DNA from: Planctomycetota bacterium
Lineage (GTDB): Bacteria; Planctomycetota; UBA1135; GCA-002686595
Assembly: GCA_016795245.1 (NCBI GenBank)
Contig: JAEUIA010000082.1
Span: 1-45,465 of the forward strand
Length of the DNA: 45,465 nucleotides
Direction: 5' to 3'
In this document: positions 20,044-30,891 of the stretch, in pieces
How positions within the stretch are numbered: the first letter of the stretch is position 1
Layout: each line of letters opens with the position of its first letter
The notes under the pieces: model-generated
Seen by the model: only the letters and a program-made list of their open reading frames with translations
What the model was told of the DNA's origin: nothing
Database searches by the model: none
Program-made: the position numbers and the translations under genes

Positions 20044-21054
20044 ATGGAACTTGCGCGACAGGTGCTCGATTGGGTGGCGATCCCGTCCGTGACGGGAAAT
20101 GAAGGCGATTACGGCGACGCGATCGCGCGACGCTGCACCGCATTGGGACTGGCCGTGGAGCGCCAACAGCTGGCGCCCGGTCGCTTCAACGTGCTGGCGC
20201 GCGGTGCGCGGCCGCAGGTGCTCGTGTGCACACACCTCGACACTGTCCCGGGCGAGGTTGCGATCCGCGCCGATCGCGAGGCGATTCACGGTCGCGGCGC
20301 GTGCGACGCGAAAGGTCCGGCGGCGGCGATGTTGGCGGCGGTAGAGAAGCTCCTGTCCGAGGGTGAAGACCGCGTCGGTTGCCTGTTCACCGTCGGAGAG
20401 GAAACTGACAGCGCCGGCGCGACGCTCGCGAACGCGCGCCTCGCCGAGCCCTGGGATCCGCGCTTCGTCATCGTGGGCGAGCCGACCGACAATCGCTTCG
20501 TGCGCGCGGGCAAGGGCATCTACAAAGCGCGACTCGTGGCGCACGGCACTGCGGGTCACAGCTCGCAGAGCGTCGGGCCCTCGGCCGTGCACGAGCTGGT
20601 GAGCTGCGCGCATCGCCTGCTGGCAAGCCAGTGGGGCGAACATCCGGTGCTGGGGCCGGGGACTTTGAACATCGGCACGATCTCGGGCGGCAGTGCTGCA
20701 AACGTCGTGGCCGAGCGCGCCGAGTGCGAAGTGCTCGTGCGCGCCGTCGACGACATCGCGCGCATCGAGGAGCGCGTCGAGCGCTGTCTCTCGCCGCACG
20801 TGCGCGTCGAAAAACTGCACAAGGGCTACGGTCCGATCGAGTTCGAACTGCCTGCGGGGACAGAGGGCATCACGGTCGCGTTCGGTACGGACGTGCCGTA
20901 CATGCCGCGTTTCGGTCGGCCGCTCTTGTACGGGCCGGGCTCGATCCTCGACGCGCACACCGATCACGAGAAGGTCGCGGTGCGCTCGCTCTTGCGTGCA
21001 GCGGCCGAATACGAGAAGACCTTGCGCGAGTTGCTCGCGCGCATCGAGAACTGA
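20044..21054 (+). CDS. dapE: M20 metallopeptidase, probable succinyl-diaminopimelate desuccinylase
   Basis: Removes succinate from N-succinyl-LL-2,6-diaminopimelate to give LL-diaminopimelate for lysine and peptidoglycan. The 336-aa protein has the M20 di-zinc motifs: THLDTVPG (His64, Asp66), GRGACDAKG (Asp88), the catalytic pair GEE (Glu119, Glu120), GEPT (Glu146) and a C-terminal DAHTDHE (His305). A dimerisation-type insert (HGTAGHSSQ) lies in the middle. On sequence alone it could be an ArgE/LysK relative, but the dapD gene begins two bases after its stop, so the desuccinylase role is preferred. A CATACT box at 20027-20032 lies 11 nt before the ATG, suggesting a very short leader. Confidence 0.8.
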   Translation: MELARQVLDWVAIPSVTGNEGDYGDAIARRCTALGLAVERQQLAPGRFNVLARGARPQVLVCTHLDTVPGEVAIRADREAIHGRGACDAKGPAAAMLAAVEKLLSEGEDRVGCLFTVGEETDSAGATLANARLAEPWDPRFVIVGEPTDNRFVRAGKGIYKARLVAHGTAGHSSQSVGPSAVHELVSCAHRLLASQWGEHPVLGPGTLNIGTISGGSAANVVAERAECEVLVRAVDDIARIEERVERCLSPHVRVEKLHKGYGPIEFELPAGTEGITVAFGTDVPYMPRFGRPLLYGPGSILDAHTDHEKVAVRSLLRAAAEYEKTLRELLARIEN

Positions 21055-21056
21055 AC

Positions 21057-21851
21057 ATGAGCGAACTCCAAGGCGAAGCGTTGCTGGACGCGCTCGAGGC
21101 CGGAACCGTGCGCGTCGCCGAGCGCGGCGCGGACGGACGCTGGCTGGTGAATGCCTGGGTCAAGGAAGCGATCCTGCGCATTTTTCGCGAAAGTCCGGTC
21201 GTCGCCGCGCACGTCGAAGCGACGATCCTCGTCAACGCCGGCGCGACACCGTTTCGCGACAAGGCGCCGCTCACCATCCGCCGCTTCCGCGAACACGACG
21301 GCGTGCGCGTCGTGCCTGGCGGCTCGTCGATCCGGCGCGGGGCGCACGTCGCGAAGAACGTGGTGTGCATGCCGCCGATGTACGTGAACATCGGCGCCTG
21401 GATCGGCGAAGGCACGATGATCGACAGCCACGCGCTGGTCGGGTCGTGTGCTCAGGTCGGTGCCCGGGTGCACGTGTCCGCCGCCGCGCAGATCGGCGGC
21501 GTACTCGAGCCCGCCAACGCGCGGCCCGTGATCGTCGAGGATGATTGCTTCATCGGCGGCAACTGCGGCCTCTACGAAGGCGTGCTTCTGCGCTCCGGAG
21601 TCGTGCTCGCCTCCGGCACGATCCTCTCGTCGGGCACGGTCGTGTACGACCTCGTCAACCACGTCGAGTTGCGCGGCACGCGCGAAGCTCCGCTCGAGAT
21701 TCCCGCACGCGCCGTCGTCGTGCCCGGTGCACGGCCGGCTGCGGGTGCGTGGGCCAATGAGCGCGGACTGTCGGTGCACTGCGCGTTGATCGTGAAGTAC
21801 CGCGACGAAAAAACCGACCGCGCGACGGCGCTCGAACAGGCCTTGCGCTGA
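21057..21851 (+). CDS. dapD: 2,3,4,5-tetrahydropyridine-2,6-dicarboxylate N-succinyltransferase
   Basis: Succinylates tetrahydrodipicolinate, the step two reactions before DapE. The 264-aa protein has the hallmark left-handed beta-helix of hexapeptide repeats and the DapD signature run: PPMYVNIGAWIGEGTMIDSH, VGSCAQVG, AAQIGGVLEP and PVIVEDDCFIGGNCGLYEG. The length matches short-form bacterial DapD. It starts at an ATG two bases after the dapE stop, so the two are one operon. Together they indicate diaminopimelate synthesis through the succinylase branch. Confidence 0.9.
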   Translation: MSELQGEALLDALEAGTVRVAERGADGRWLVNAWVKEAILRIFRESPVVAAHVEATILVNAGATPFRDKAPLTIRRFREHDGVRVVPGGSSIRRGAHVAKNVVCMPPMYVNIGAWIGEGTMIDSHALVGSCAQVGARVHVSAAAQIGGVLEPANARPVIVEDDCFIGGNCGLYEGVLLRSGVVLASGTILSSGTVVYDLVNHVELRGTREAPLEIPARAVVVPGARPAAGAWANERGLSVHCALIVKYRDEKTDRATALEQALR

Positions 21852-22036
21852 ACCGGACATGGTCGTCGACTGCTTGGAGTCGCACGTCCCCTCGAGGGCC
21901 TTGAGTCGCCCTCCTTCTCCGCATCACACAGTACACCCGCTTGAAGGCGTATCGCGATTGACCCGAGAGGGCGCATGTGCGAACGTGCGGGATCATTCCA
22001 ACAGCACGGGTGCGGTGCATTCCACTGCAGGTAACA

Positions 22037-22056
22037 GGATGGTCGGGCCGCCATCC
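22037..22056 (+). promoter_or_regulatory. Hairpin in the nhaA leader region
   Basis: GGATGG (22037-22042) and CCATCC (22051-22056) form a perfect 6-bp stem with an 8-nt loop, 33 nt before the nhaA ATG. The heptamer CATTCCA occurs three times nearby (21994, 22018 and 22083, the last overlapping the start codon). The hairpin could influence translation. I do not recognise a known ion riboswitch here. The rest of the gap (21852-22088) shows no gene. Confidence 0.25.
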
Positions 22057-22088
22057 CAGCCGTCTTGCGCGGTGATCGCGACCATTCC

Positions 22089-23504
22089 ATGAAGCAGCCC
22101 AGCGAAACCGATCCTCTCTCGTCCACGCCTCCCGAGGCGTGGGATCCCCTGGTGCGTTTCGCGGAGCGTGCCCGGAAACCCGTCGATCGCTTCCTGCACA
22201 TCGAAGCCGCGAGCGGCATCCTGCTCCTGATCGCGGCCGCAGTCGCGCTCCTGTGGGTGAACTCGCCCTTTGGAGCGAGCTACACTGCGCTGTGGGAGAC
22301 GCCGCTTGGGATCAAGATCGGCGAGTTCACGTTCGAACGCTCGCTCGTCTGGTTCGTCAACGACGGGTTGATGGTGATCTTCTTCTTCGTCGTCGGGCTC
22401 GAGATCCGGCGCGAGATCCACGCCGGCGAACTCTCGGAATTGCGTCGCGCAGCGCTGCCGCTCTTCGCCGCGCTCGGCGGGGTACTGTTGCCTGCAGGCC
22501 TCTATCTGGCGCTAGCGGGAGCGCCCGAAACGCGCTCCGGATGGGGCGTGCCGATGGCGACCGACATCGCCTTCGCGGTCGGCATCCTCACGCTGCTCGG
22601 GAAGCGTGTCCCGCCGGCCATGCGCGTCTTGCTGCTGGCGGTCGCGGTCATCGACGATCTGTGCGCGATCATCGTCATCGCCGTCTTCTATTCGTCGGGC
22701 ATCTCCATGGCAGGACTCGCCGTCGGAGCCCTCGGATACGCCGGAGTGATCGCGATGCAGCGTTTCGGCGTGCGCTCGAAGCTCGCGTACGTCGCGCCTA
22801 CATTCGTGGCCTGGGCCGGCATCTACGCGGCGGGCATCCATCCGACGATCGCCGGCGTCATCGTCGGCTTGCTCACGCCGGTGCGAGCGTGGCTCGGAAC
22901 AGAGGGCTTCCAGATCGCCGCGCGCAAGCAACTCGATCGGCTGTCGGGAACGCCGGATGAGGAACTTTCCTCCTACAAAGTCGCCGGCATCTTGCAGCGC
23001 GTCGACGCGTCGCGCCGGGAGGTGCTGTCGCCCTCCGCGGAGTTGATCCACACGCTGCACCCGTGGGTGGCCTTCGGCATCATGCCGATCTTCGCGCTGG
23101 CCAATTCCGGAGTGTCGCTCGCGGGCGGAGCCTTCGACGTATCCGCTTGGAACATCATCAGCGGCGTCACGGTCGGACTCGTCTTGGGCAAGACCATCGG
23201 CGTGCTCCTTGCTTCCTGGCTGACGTTGAAGCTCGGCATCTGCGTACTGCCGCGCGGCATGGGCCTGCGGCACCTGCTCGTCCTCGGGATCGTGGCCGGT
23301 GTCGGATTCACGATGGCGATCTTCATCGCGCAACTCGCCTTCCAGGACGAGCAACTGCTGTCCGCGGCGAAGCTCGGCGTGCTGGTCGCGAGCGGTGCTG
23401 CTGCAGTCATCGGCCTGATCGTCGGATGTTTGATCCTCAAGCCGGTCGATGTTCCGGGTGCGGCCAAGACCGGCCACGAAGCGGAGAGCTCGACCGAGGT
23501 GTGA
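22089..23504 (+). CDS. nhaA: Na+/H+ antiporter NhaA
   Basis: Exchanges cytoplasmic Na+ (or Li+) for external protons in the inner membrane. The 471-aa protein has about 12 hydrophobic segments. Key residues are visible: the ion-binding pair Asp189-Asp190 in AVIDDLCAI (E. coli D163/D164), Asp159 in PMATDIAFAVGI (E. coli D133), the LGKTIGV lysine and FFFVVGLEIRREI at the pore side. The N-terminus has a 35-residue hydrophilic tail, longer than in E. coli. The ATG at 22089 is preferred over an in-frame codon at 22065. It stands alone with a 237-bp upstream gap and a hairpin after its stop. Confidence 0.95.
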   Translation: MKQPSETDPLSSTPPEAWDPLVRFAERARKPVDRFLHIEAASGILLLIAAAVALLWVNSPFGASYTALWETPLGIKIGEFTFERSLVWFVNDGLMVIFFFVVGLEIRREIHAGELSELRRAALPLFAALGGVLLPAGLYLALAGAPETRSGWGVPMATDIAFAVGILTLLGKRVPPAMRVLLLAVAVIDDLCAIIVIAVFYSSGISMAGLAVGALGYAGVIAMQRFGVRSKLAYVAPTFVAWAGIYAAGIHPTIAGVIVGLLTPVRAWLGTEGFQIAARKQLDRLSGTPDEELSSYKVAGILQRVDASRREVLSPSAELIHTLHPWVAFGIMPIFALANSGVSLAGGAFDVSAWNIISGVTVGLVLGKTIGVLLASWLTLKLGICVLPRGMGLRHLLVLGIVAGVGFTMAIFIAQLAFQDEQLLSAAKLGVLVASGAAAVIGLIVGCLILKPVDVPGAAKTGHEAESSTEV

Positions 23505-23559
23505 CGAGCGCGCGGGGGATGGTCCTGCGGCGGCGCGCCTAGGGCTGGGAGCCCTACGA

Positions 23560-23595
23560 AAACACGGCTGAATCCAGGTCGATTCAGGCGTGTTT
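23560..23595. terminator. Bidirectional hairpin terminator between nhaA and katG
   Basis: Two 15-nt arms (23560-23574 and 23581-23595) pair with a single mismatch around the loop CAGGTC. A-rich bases precede and T-rich bases follow the stem (AAACAC ... GTGTTT), so it can act for both convergent genes. A smaller hairpin AGGGCT/AGCCCT lies just before it at 23541-23555. Confidence 0.7.
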
Positions 23596-23651
23596 CTTGC
23601 TGTCGGCGCCGGTGTAGATCCCGTGCCGCGCGACCAGACATCAGCTGCTCA

Positions 23652-25970
<2,319 letters not shown>

Positions 25971-26169
25971 TCAAGAATTGGCGCCGGCGCAGAAGCTGGC
26001 CAGGCGGAGGGCGGGCGTTGGTGAGATCCGGCGGCATCTGCGCTGTGCGACCGATTCCCGTGTGATCTGTGGGGGACACGCAGGCGGCGAAACGTCAGGG
26101 CTCGCTGATTCATGCAACCAGTGTTGTCCAGCGACGCCGCTGCCTCCAATCGCAAGTCGTGATGCTCGT

Positions 26170-26186
26170 CATAGGGAAGTCCTATG
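26170..26186. promoter_or_regulatory. Candidate OxyR-type operator (ATAG-N7-CTAT)
   Basis: CATAGGGAAGTCCTATG is an inverted repeat that exactly fits the ATAG-N7-CTAT half-operator of OxyR, the peroxide regulator of katG in many bacteria. It lies between katG (start 25949, minus) and a small membrane-protein gene (start 26381, plus). A second half-site at the expected spacing is not well conserved. The distance to katG would require a leader of about 150 nt or more. No oxyR gene is in the window. The remainder of the 431-bp gap 25950-26380 holds no gene I can support. Confidence 0.4.
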
Positions 26187-26380
26187 CAGGGGCTGAAGCT
26201 GTACTTCGGCCACAACGTAAATCATCCAAGCGCTTCCTCACGCCATGCTTTTCGGATCTCGCCTTCAGTGCTGGCCGTGTGACGCGCATGGCGGCGTGGT
26301 CTGCGCACTGAAGTGGATTGGACCTGCGCACTTCGCCGTAGAGTCGTGCGCAGCCCTGGGTCAGAGGCTGAGAGTACTGC

Positions 26381-26731
26381 ATGCCCGCTATGCAACGTCA
26401 CCGCGCGCTGATCGCCGTCAAAGTGCTGCACACCGTGGCCTGGGCCTTCTTCGCCGGCTGCATCGTCGCGATTCCGTGGACCTCGTGGCGCGGCGAACAC
26501 GCAACCGCCGCGTGGCTCATCGCCGTGGTCGCCGTCGAAGTCGTCGTCTTGCTCTTCAATCACCAAAGATGTCCGCTGACGGCCGTAGCGGCGCGCTACA
26601 CGGCAGATCGTCAGGCGAATTTCGACATCTACTTGCCGCTGTGGTTGGCGAGGCGCAACCAGATGGTGTTCGGGTGGCTCTTCGTGCTCGGCGTCCTCTT
26701 CGCCGCAGTGCATTGGGCGATCACGGGGTGA
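26381..26731 (+). CDS. Small polytopic membrane protein with RCPLT and RYT motifs
   Basis: A 116-aa protein with three predicted membrane segments (about 12-32, 42-60 and 95-113). Between helices 2 and 3 is a polar loop with distinctive residues: NHQRCPLTAVAARYTADR followed by NFDIYLPLWLARRNQ. That pattern looks like a conserved family signature rather than chance, and helix positions fit codon bias, so I consider it a real gene. I do not know the family's function. An ATG three codons later (26390) is an alternative start. The gene lies divergent from katG across a 431-bp gap that contains the candidate OxyR-type site. Confidence 0.7.
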   Translation: MPAMQRHRALIAVKVLHTVAWAFFAGCIVAIPWTSWRGEHATAAWLIAVVAVEVVVLLFNHQRCPLTAVAARYTADRQANFDIYLPLWLARRNQMVFGWLFVLGVLFAAVHWAITG

Positions 26732-26765
26732 GTGCGCGGTGCGTGCGCGCTAGACTGCACGGTGA

Positions 26766-27470
26766 ATGAAGGTGTGCATCATCGGCGCCTCCGGCAAGCT
26801 CGGTCGCTACATGATCCGACATGCGCTGGACCGCGGTTACGAGGTGGTGGGTGTGTGCCGCGAGCGCAGCGTCGAGAAGCTCGCCGATGTTCGCGACCGC
26901 ATCACGATCGTTCCGGGCGCGACGGACGACCGCGACGTCATCCGACGCGCCGTCGCGGGTTGCGACGGCGTCCTGACCGTGCTCGTGCCGTGGGGCGTGC
27001 GCCAGTACTCGTCCGGGACCGCGCAAGCCGTGCTCGACCTGGCGCAACCTGGCGCTCGGCTCGTGTTTTCATGCGGTTGGCACATCACGCGCGACGGACA
27101 GGACGTGTATTCGCGCACGTTTCTGGTGCTCGTGGCGGTCTTCGGCCGGCTGGCCAGATTGCTGCGCTTCGCCGAATTGGACGATCAGGTCGAAGCCTGC
27201 AATCGCATCTTCGCGAGCAAGACACGCTGGACCGTCGTGCGCGGGAGCGACCTCGAAGAAGGCGAGAGTCAGGGCCTGCCCGTGTGGAGCCGGCACGTAG
27301 GCGACCCGGTGTTGGCGAGCAATCGCACGCGCCGCGTCGACTTCGCGCTGTTCATGGTCGCGGCTCTCACGAACGACGCCCTGATTCACGAAGCCCCCGC
27401 CATCGTCGGTTGCCGCACGCCGTCCGCGCTGGCGCATGTTGGCGGTGCGTCATTGGGCGGGGGACCGTGA
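26766..27470 (+). CDS. NAD(P)-binding NmrA/SDR-like protein
   Basis: A 234-aa Rossmann-fold protein. The nucleotide-binding loop GASGKLG is at residues 7-13 after a beta strand (MKVCII), followed by a basic CRERS that suits NADPH. It belongs to the atypical short-chain dehydrogenase group (NmrA/NAD(P)-binding domain 10 type). I see no clear YxxxK catalytic pair, so it may be a redox sensor or an isomerase-like enzyme; the substrate is not known. A TAGACT box at 26751-26756 lies nine bases before the ATG and there is no good ribosome-binding site, which suggests a near-leaderless message. An inverted repeat (GATGCAC/GTGCATC, 27469-27499) at its stop could be a weak terminator. The following gap to 27768 contains nothing else I recognise. 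Confidence 0.8.
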   Translation: MKVCIIGASGKLGRYMIRHALDRGYEVVGVCRERSVEKLADVRDRITIVPGATDDRDVIRRAVAGCDGVLTVLVPWGVRQYSSGTAQAVLDLAQPGARLVFSCGWHITRDGQDVYSRTFLVLVAVFGRLARLLRFAELDDQVEACNRIFASKTRWTVVRGSDLEEGESQGLPVWSRHVGDPVLASNRTRRVDFALFMVAALTNDALIHEAPAIVGCRTPSALAHVGGASLGGGP

Positions 27471-27768
27471 TGCACTCACTGATGGCGCACCGGTGCATCG
27501 AACGTTCTCATGCGGCGATCGACTGCGGCGCAAGCGCGGAACTCGCGTGCGATGTCGCGCTCGTAGCTTGACGCGATCCGTGGGTGTCCGGCCACGCGCT
27601 GCGATCAGGCCGCAGCCAGGCACTTTCCGGTCGCGTGCGGACTTGCATCGTTTTCTCACGAACCGGCGCTCGAATATGTCCCGAATCAAGATTCAGGCAG
27701 CGAGCGGTTGAGTCCACGGCCCGCTAGAATCCACTGTGAAGGCTTCGAACCGCCCCGGCACACCCGCG

Positions 27769-29658
27769 ATGCATGCGCGAATCTACCTTGGGATCGTAGT
27801 GCTCGGATCGATCGGCGTGTGGGGCTGGTGTGCGGCGCGCACTTCGCGCACTGTGGAATCCAAGCCTGATTCGATCGCTGTCGTGGATGGAACCGCAACC
27901 GCGGCCGATCTGATCGAGCCGTCCCGCACGAATGTCTCATCAGATCGCGAAGCGGCACTTGCGCCGCCCGCGACAGTCCGCGTGCGTGGGCGAGTCGTTG
28001 ACGTCGCGGGACTGCCCGTGACCGAAGGCACGATCTGCACGCTGCGCTTGGGGCTGGACGACGGCACCACGCAGGTGCTGCCGCAGCTGACGGACGTGCG
28101 GTTGGACTCCGCCGGCGAGGGGCGCTTCGAGATCGAACTCACGGAAGCCTGCGAACTCAGCCTCATCAGCGCACTCCCTTTCCGGCGCACGCTTGTCAGC
28201 GCGCTCGTGCAGTCGCTCGCTCGTGCGTCGGGCGAGTACGAGATCATCGTCGGCGACTGCGTCGAGTTGCGCGGCATCGTGACCGACGAGGAAGACCGAC
28301 CCGTGACGTGGATGTACGTGCGTGAGCAGTTGCCGGAGGCTTGGTTGAATCGAGTTCGAGGCGCCGATCCGACGCGCCGGCGTTGGAGATTCTCGCGCGA
28401 GCCGTCCGAGACGGATTCCACGGGGAAGTTTTCGTACACCGCAGTGTGGGTGCCCGGCGCCGTGCTCGAAGTGGTCGACGAGGAATTCTCGGCGGCTTCA
28501 ATCGCTCTTCCGGAGCGAGACCGCACGGATCTGCGCTTCGTCATCCCCAGCGAAAAGGTGTCGGGGGTGCTCGTGCGAAGTGACGGGACTCCAGTCTACG
28601 GCGCGGTCATCTTCGACGGGCCGAAGGACGTGACGACCGACGAGCACGGGCGCTTCGCGCTGGCGCCGCGCTCACGCATCGGGGCGAGCGAGTCGCTGCG
28701 GTTGCAAGATGGGACGGGAAAGGCCGTCAAGTTCGTGAACTTTGGAGCACGCTGGCGAGGCCGTGATCCGTCGCGCGAATTCCGCATCGTTTGCGACGGC
28801 GTGCCGCACGCGATCCACGGAGAGTTGCGGACCGCACACGGTGAGCCGGCGGTCGGATGGTCGGTCGATGTGACGCAGTGGCCGGAGCCGACTGCGGATG
28901 CCGACCATTTCGTCGAACTCCATCCCAGCGGAGCGCAGTCGGACGCGGCTGGGAGATTCGTGCTGAAGGGCCTCGAGTTGGGGGATCACACGCTCTTCAT
29001 AGGATCGCCCGACGCGCAGATTGGATGGAGACGCTCCGGCATCGCCAGCGGAGAAGCTGTGACGATCCTCCACATCCCCGCCGACGCCGTCGTGCCGCTC
29101 TTGCGAGGTCGTGTCGTCACGGACGACGGAACACCTGTCGCCGGCGTGCGTGTGTGCCTCGACACTCGCGATTGGGGCGGGGACGTCATCACGGTCGGGA
29201 AGAAGATCGCGACCACGGACGGCGACGGTCGGTTCGAGGCGCGCGCTGTGTCGCGCACCGAGACATGGGTGCAAGTTCTAGTGGACGACGGCCTTTTTCA
29301 GGAGGGCCGAAGGAAGTCGCTCGTCGTCGAACCCGGCGACCGGACGACGATCCGCGTCGGCCGGGCTGCGCGGGTCGTGTTCGAACGCCGGCGCTTCGAC
29401 CCCGAAGGCAACTTCATCGTCGTCTTCGACGCGCAGGATCGAGTGATGGAGTGCCGCCAAAGGGTGGGTTCCTTGGACTCGCCCTCGTTTGGGAGCGACC
29501 TCAGCACGCAACTCTGGATCCGAGGCGATCGAGTCGGTGAGTTCACCGTCGGCGCGCACGCACATCACATCTCGATCTACTCGGAAGGAGGCGAGGTCGC
29601 GCGCGTGCCGGTCCACTTACAGCCCGGAATCCTTAATCACGTCGTCTGGGCGCAGTGA
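27769..29658 (+). CDS. Exported CarboxypepD_reg-like repeat protein
   Basis: A 629-aa protein. The N-terminus (MHARIYLGIVVLGSIGVWGW) is a signal peptide or anchor, followed by a linker and several beta-sandwich repeats (RVRGRVVDVAGLPVTEG, LRGIVTDEEDRPVTW, VSGVLVRSDGTPVYG, IHGELRTAHGEPAVGW, LLRGRVVTDDGTPVAGVRV), each of about 90-110 residues. It shares the repeat type, but little direct identity, with the pair at 480-7676. An in-frame GTG at 27736 would add 11 residues, but a TAGAAT box ends only five bases before it, so transcription would begin at about that codon; the ATG at 27769 then has a 30-nt leader. The gene is convergent with the next, with six bases between stops. Exported structural or binding role inferred. 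Confidence 0.8.
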   Translation: MHARIYLGIVVLGSIGVWGWCAARTSRTVESKPDSIAVVDGTATAADLIEPSRTNVSSDREAALAPPATVRVRGRVVDVAGLPVTEGTICTLRLGLDDGTTQVLPQLTDVRLDSAGEGRFEIELTEACELSLISALPFRRTLVSALVQSLARASGEYEIIVGDCVELRGIVTDEEDRPVTWMYVREQLPEAWLNRVRGADPTRRRWRFSREPSETDSTGKFSYTAVWVPGAVLEVVDEEFSAASIALPERDRTDLRFVIPSEKVSGVLVRSDGTPVYGAVIFDGPKDVTTDEHGRFALAPRSRIGASESLRLQDGTGKAVKFVNFGARWRGRDPSREFRIVCDGVPHAIHGELRTAHGEPAVGWSVDVTQWPEPTADADHFVELHPSGAQSDAAGRFVLKGLELGDHTLFIGSPDAQIGWRRSGIASGEAVTILHIPADAVVPLLRGRVVTDDGTPVAGVRVCLDTRDWGGDVITVGKKIATTDGDGRFEARAVSRTETWVQVLVDDGLFQEGRRKSLVVEPGDRTTIRVGRAARVVFERRRFDPEGNFIVVFDAQDRVMECRQRVGSLDSPSFGSDLSTQLWIRGDRVGEFTVGAHAHHISIYSEGGEVARVPVHLQPGILNHVVWAQ

Positions 29659-29664
29659 CTCAGC

Positions 29665-30735
29665 TCAAGGCCCCCAGGTCACCGACAATCCCTGCGACAA
29701 GTTGTACGTCGCGGGCGTGCAGAAGCTGACCGCATCGCGATACCAGACCTGGTAGTGGCGCACGTCTCCGTTCGCGATCGGCGCGCCGGCGATGTGAATC
29801 GGATTCGGCGTCAAGCCGCCGGGGTACGAAGCCGTGCTGCCCGTCGGGAACACGACGCCGAGGCGCACGATGCCGACCGCGGCGCACAGCTGACCGTCGC
29901 CGAATGCGATCGGGCTCGCGGAGAGACCTGTGCCTTGGAAGAAGAGCCCCGGTCCGGGGATGTTCGTCGCCGTCAACACGAGCGTGTCCGTGCCGGCGGA
30001 GGCTCCGGGATTGCCGGTCGCGGTCAAACGCGTGCCGGACGCAAAGCTCGAATTCGCGCAGCCGTTGCCGGCGCTGCCGAAGTTGCCGCACGGACAGGCG
30101 GCGCCTGTGCCGTCGCCCAGGCAGAACGGCGCGCTGGAGGCTCCCGTGAAGACGAGTTGGAACGCGTTGACGGCGCCGCTGGCAGTCAGGCCTTCGACTT
30201 GCACCAGGATCTGTCCGCCCATGACGTTCACGTGGTGCAGCGCGTAGGTCGTGCCCAGTACGTGCGGTGACCCGGTCCAGAATCCGCCGACGTTTTGTGC
30301 GGGATCCGGCGAACCGGCGACGGCGACGCGCGTCAAAACACCGTTGTTCTCAGGCGCCCAGGCGTAGGTGTACAGCGTGTAGTTGCCGTCCTGCAGACCA
30401 TTGAAGGTCCAACTCCACGGTCCGCCGATCACCGGGAGCGATTGGATGTCGACCATCAAGTTGTAGTCGTCGCCGGTCAGCGTGCTCGGGAAGTGATTGT
30501 AGGAGCTGGACTGTGTGCTCGTGGTCGTGACGCTCGTCGGTGCGCCGTTCAGGTCGGCGAGCGTCCCGGAGAAAGGCGAGGGCAGGGAATTCCACACTCC
30601 CGGCTGCGCGGCGGCACCGGCGTAGGAACTCACGGGCACCGGGAAGATGATCAGGTTCGAGCCCACGTCGATGTTGAAGGACTGGGCGGCGGCGGTAGAT
30701 GAGAGCAGGGCGAGGAGGATGAGAGTGCGCATCAT
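29665..30735 (-). CDS. Secreted protein with C-terminal Cys-rich FCxGDGTG module
   Basis: A 356-aa secreted protein. Residues 1-18 are a clean signal peptide (MMRTLILLALLSSTAAAQ). Residues 19-200 are rich in Ser, Thr, Gly and Asn and look like a beta domain. From about 203 comes a distinct module: PFCLGDGTGAACPCGN, NGCANSS, LFFQG, FGDGQLC and a final Cys near 339. It has six Cys, probably in disulfides. I know this kind of C-terminal module from many predicted secreted proteins of Saltatorellus-like planctomycetes (from memory, not searched), where it may serve for surface attachment or sorting. The start is one of two adjacent Met codons (30735 or 30732). No enzyme motif is present. Confidence 0.8.
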   Translation of the reverse strand: MMRTLILLALLSSTAAAQSFNIDVGSNLIIFPVPVSSYAGAAAQPGVWNSLPSPFSGTLADLNGAPTSVTTTSTQSSSYNHFPSTLTGDDYNLMVDIQSLPVIGGPWSWTFNGLQDGNYTLYTYAWAPENNGVLTRVAVAGSPDPAQNVGGFWTGSPHVLGTTYALHHVNVMGGQILVQVEGLTASGAVNAFQLVFTGASSAPFCLGDGTGAACPCGNFGSAGNGCANSSFASGTRLTATGNPGASAGTDTLVLTATNIPGPGLFFQGTGLSASPIAFGDGQLCAAVGIVRLGVVFPTGSTASYPGGLTPNPIHIAGAPIANGDVRHYQVWYRDAVSFCTPATYNLSQGLSVTWGP

Positions 30736-30831
30736 GGATCGAGGATAGCGCACATCGGAGAAGACGGAGTGGAGAAATGGGGCGAGGGACAGGACTCGCT
30801 GCACTCGAGTTGTGGGGTCGCCCCTACGCTG

Positions 30832-30891
30832 CTGGATCCGGCAAATGTGCCGGATCGGTTGCTGGACCCGGCCACTGTGCCAGGTCGGTCA
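30832..30891. repeat. Two tandem 30-bp hairpin units
   Basis: The units 30832-30861 and 30862-30891 are diverged copies of one 30-bp sequence. The first folds into a perfect 9-bp stem with a 4-nt loop (GATCCGGCA/TGCCGGATC, 30835-30856); the second forms a weaker version. They lie at the 3' end of the minus-strand amidotransferase gene, the second overlapping its stop, so they may act as a terminator. Alternatively they are copies of a dispersed hairpin repeat. Confidence 0.6.

Noticed and set aside
19973..20143. N-terminal extension of the TPR-like protein
   Set aside because: It would overlap the dapE start on the other strand and places the signal peptide internally.
26069..26311. 80-codon plus-strand frame upstream of the small membrane protein
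   Set aside because: No domain, overlaps the candidate operator region, and codon pattern is unlike neighbouring genes.
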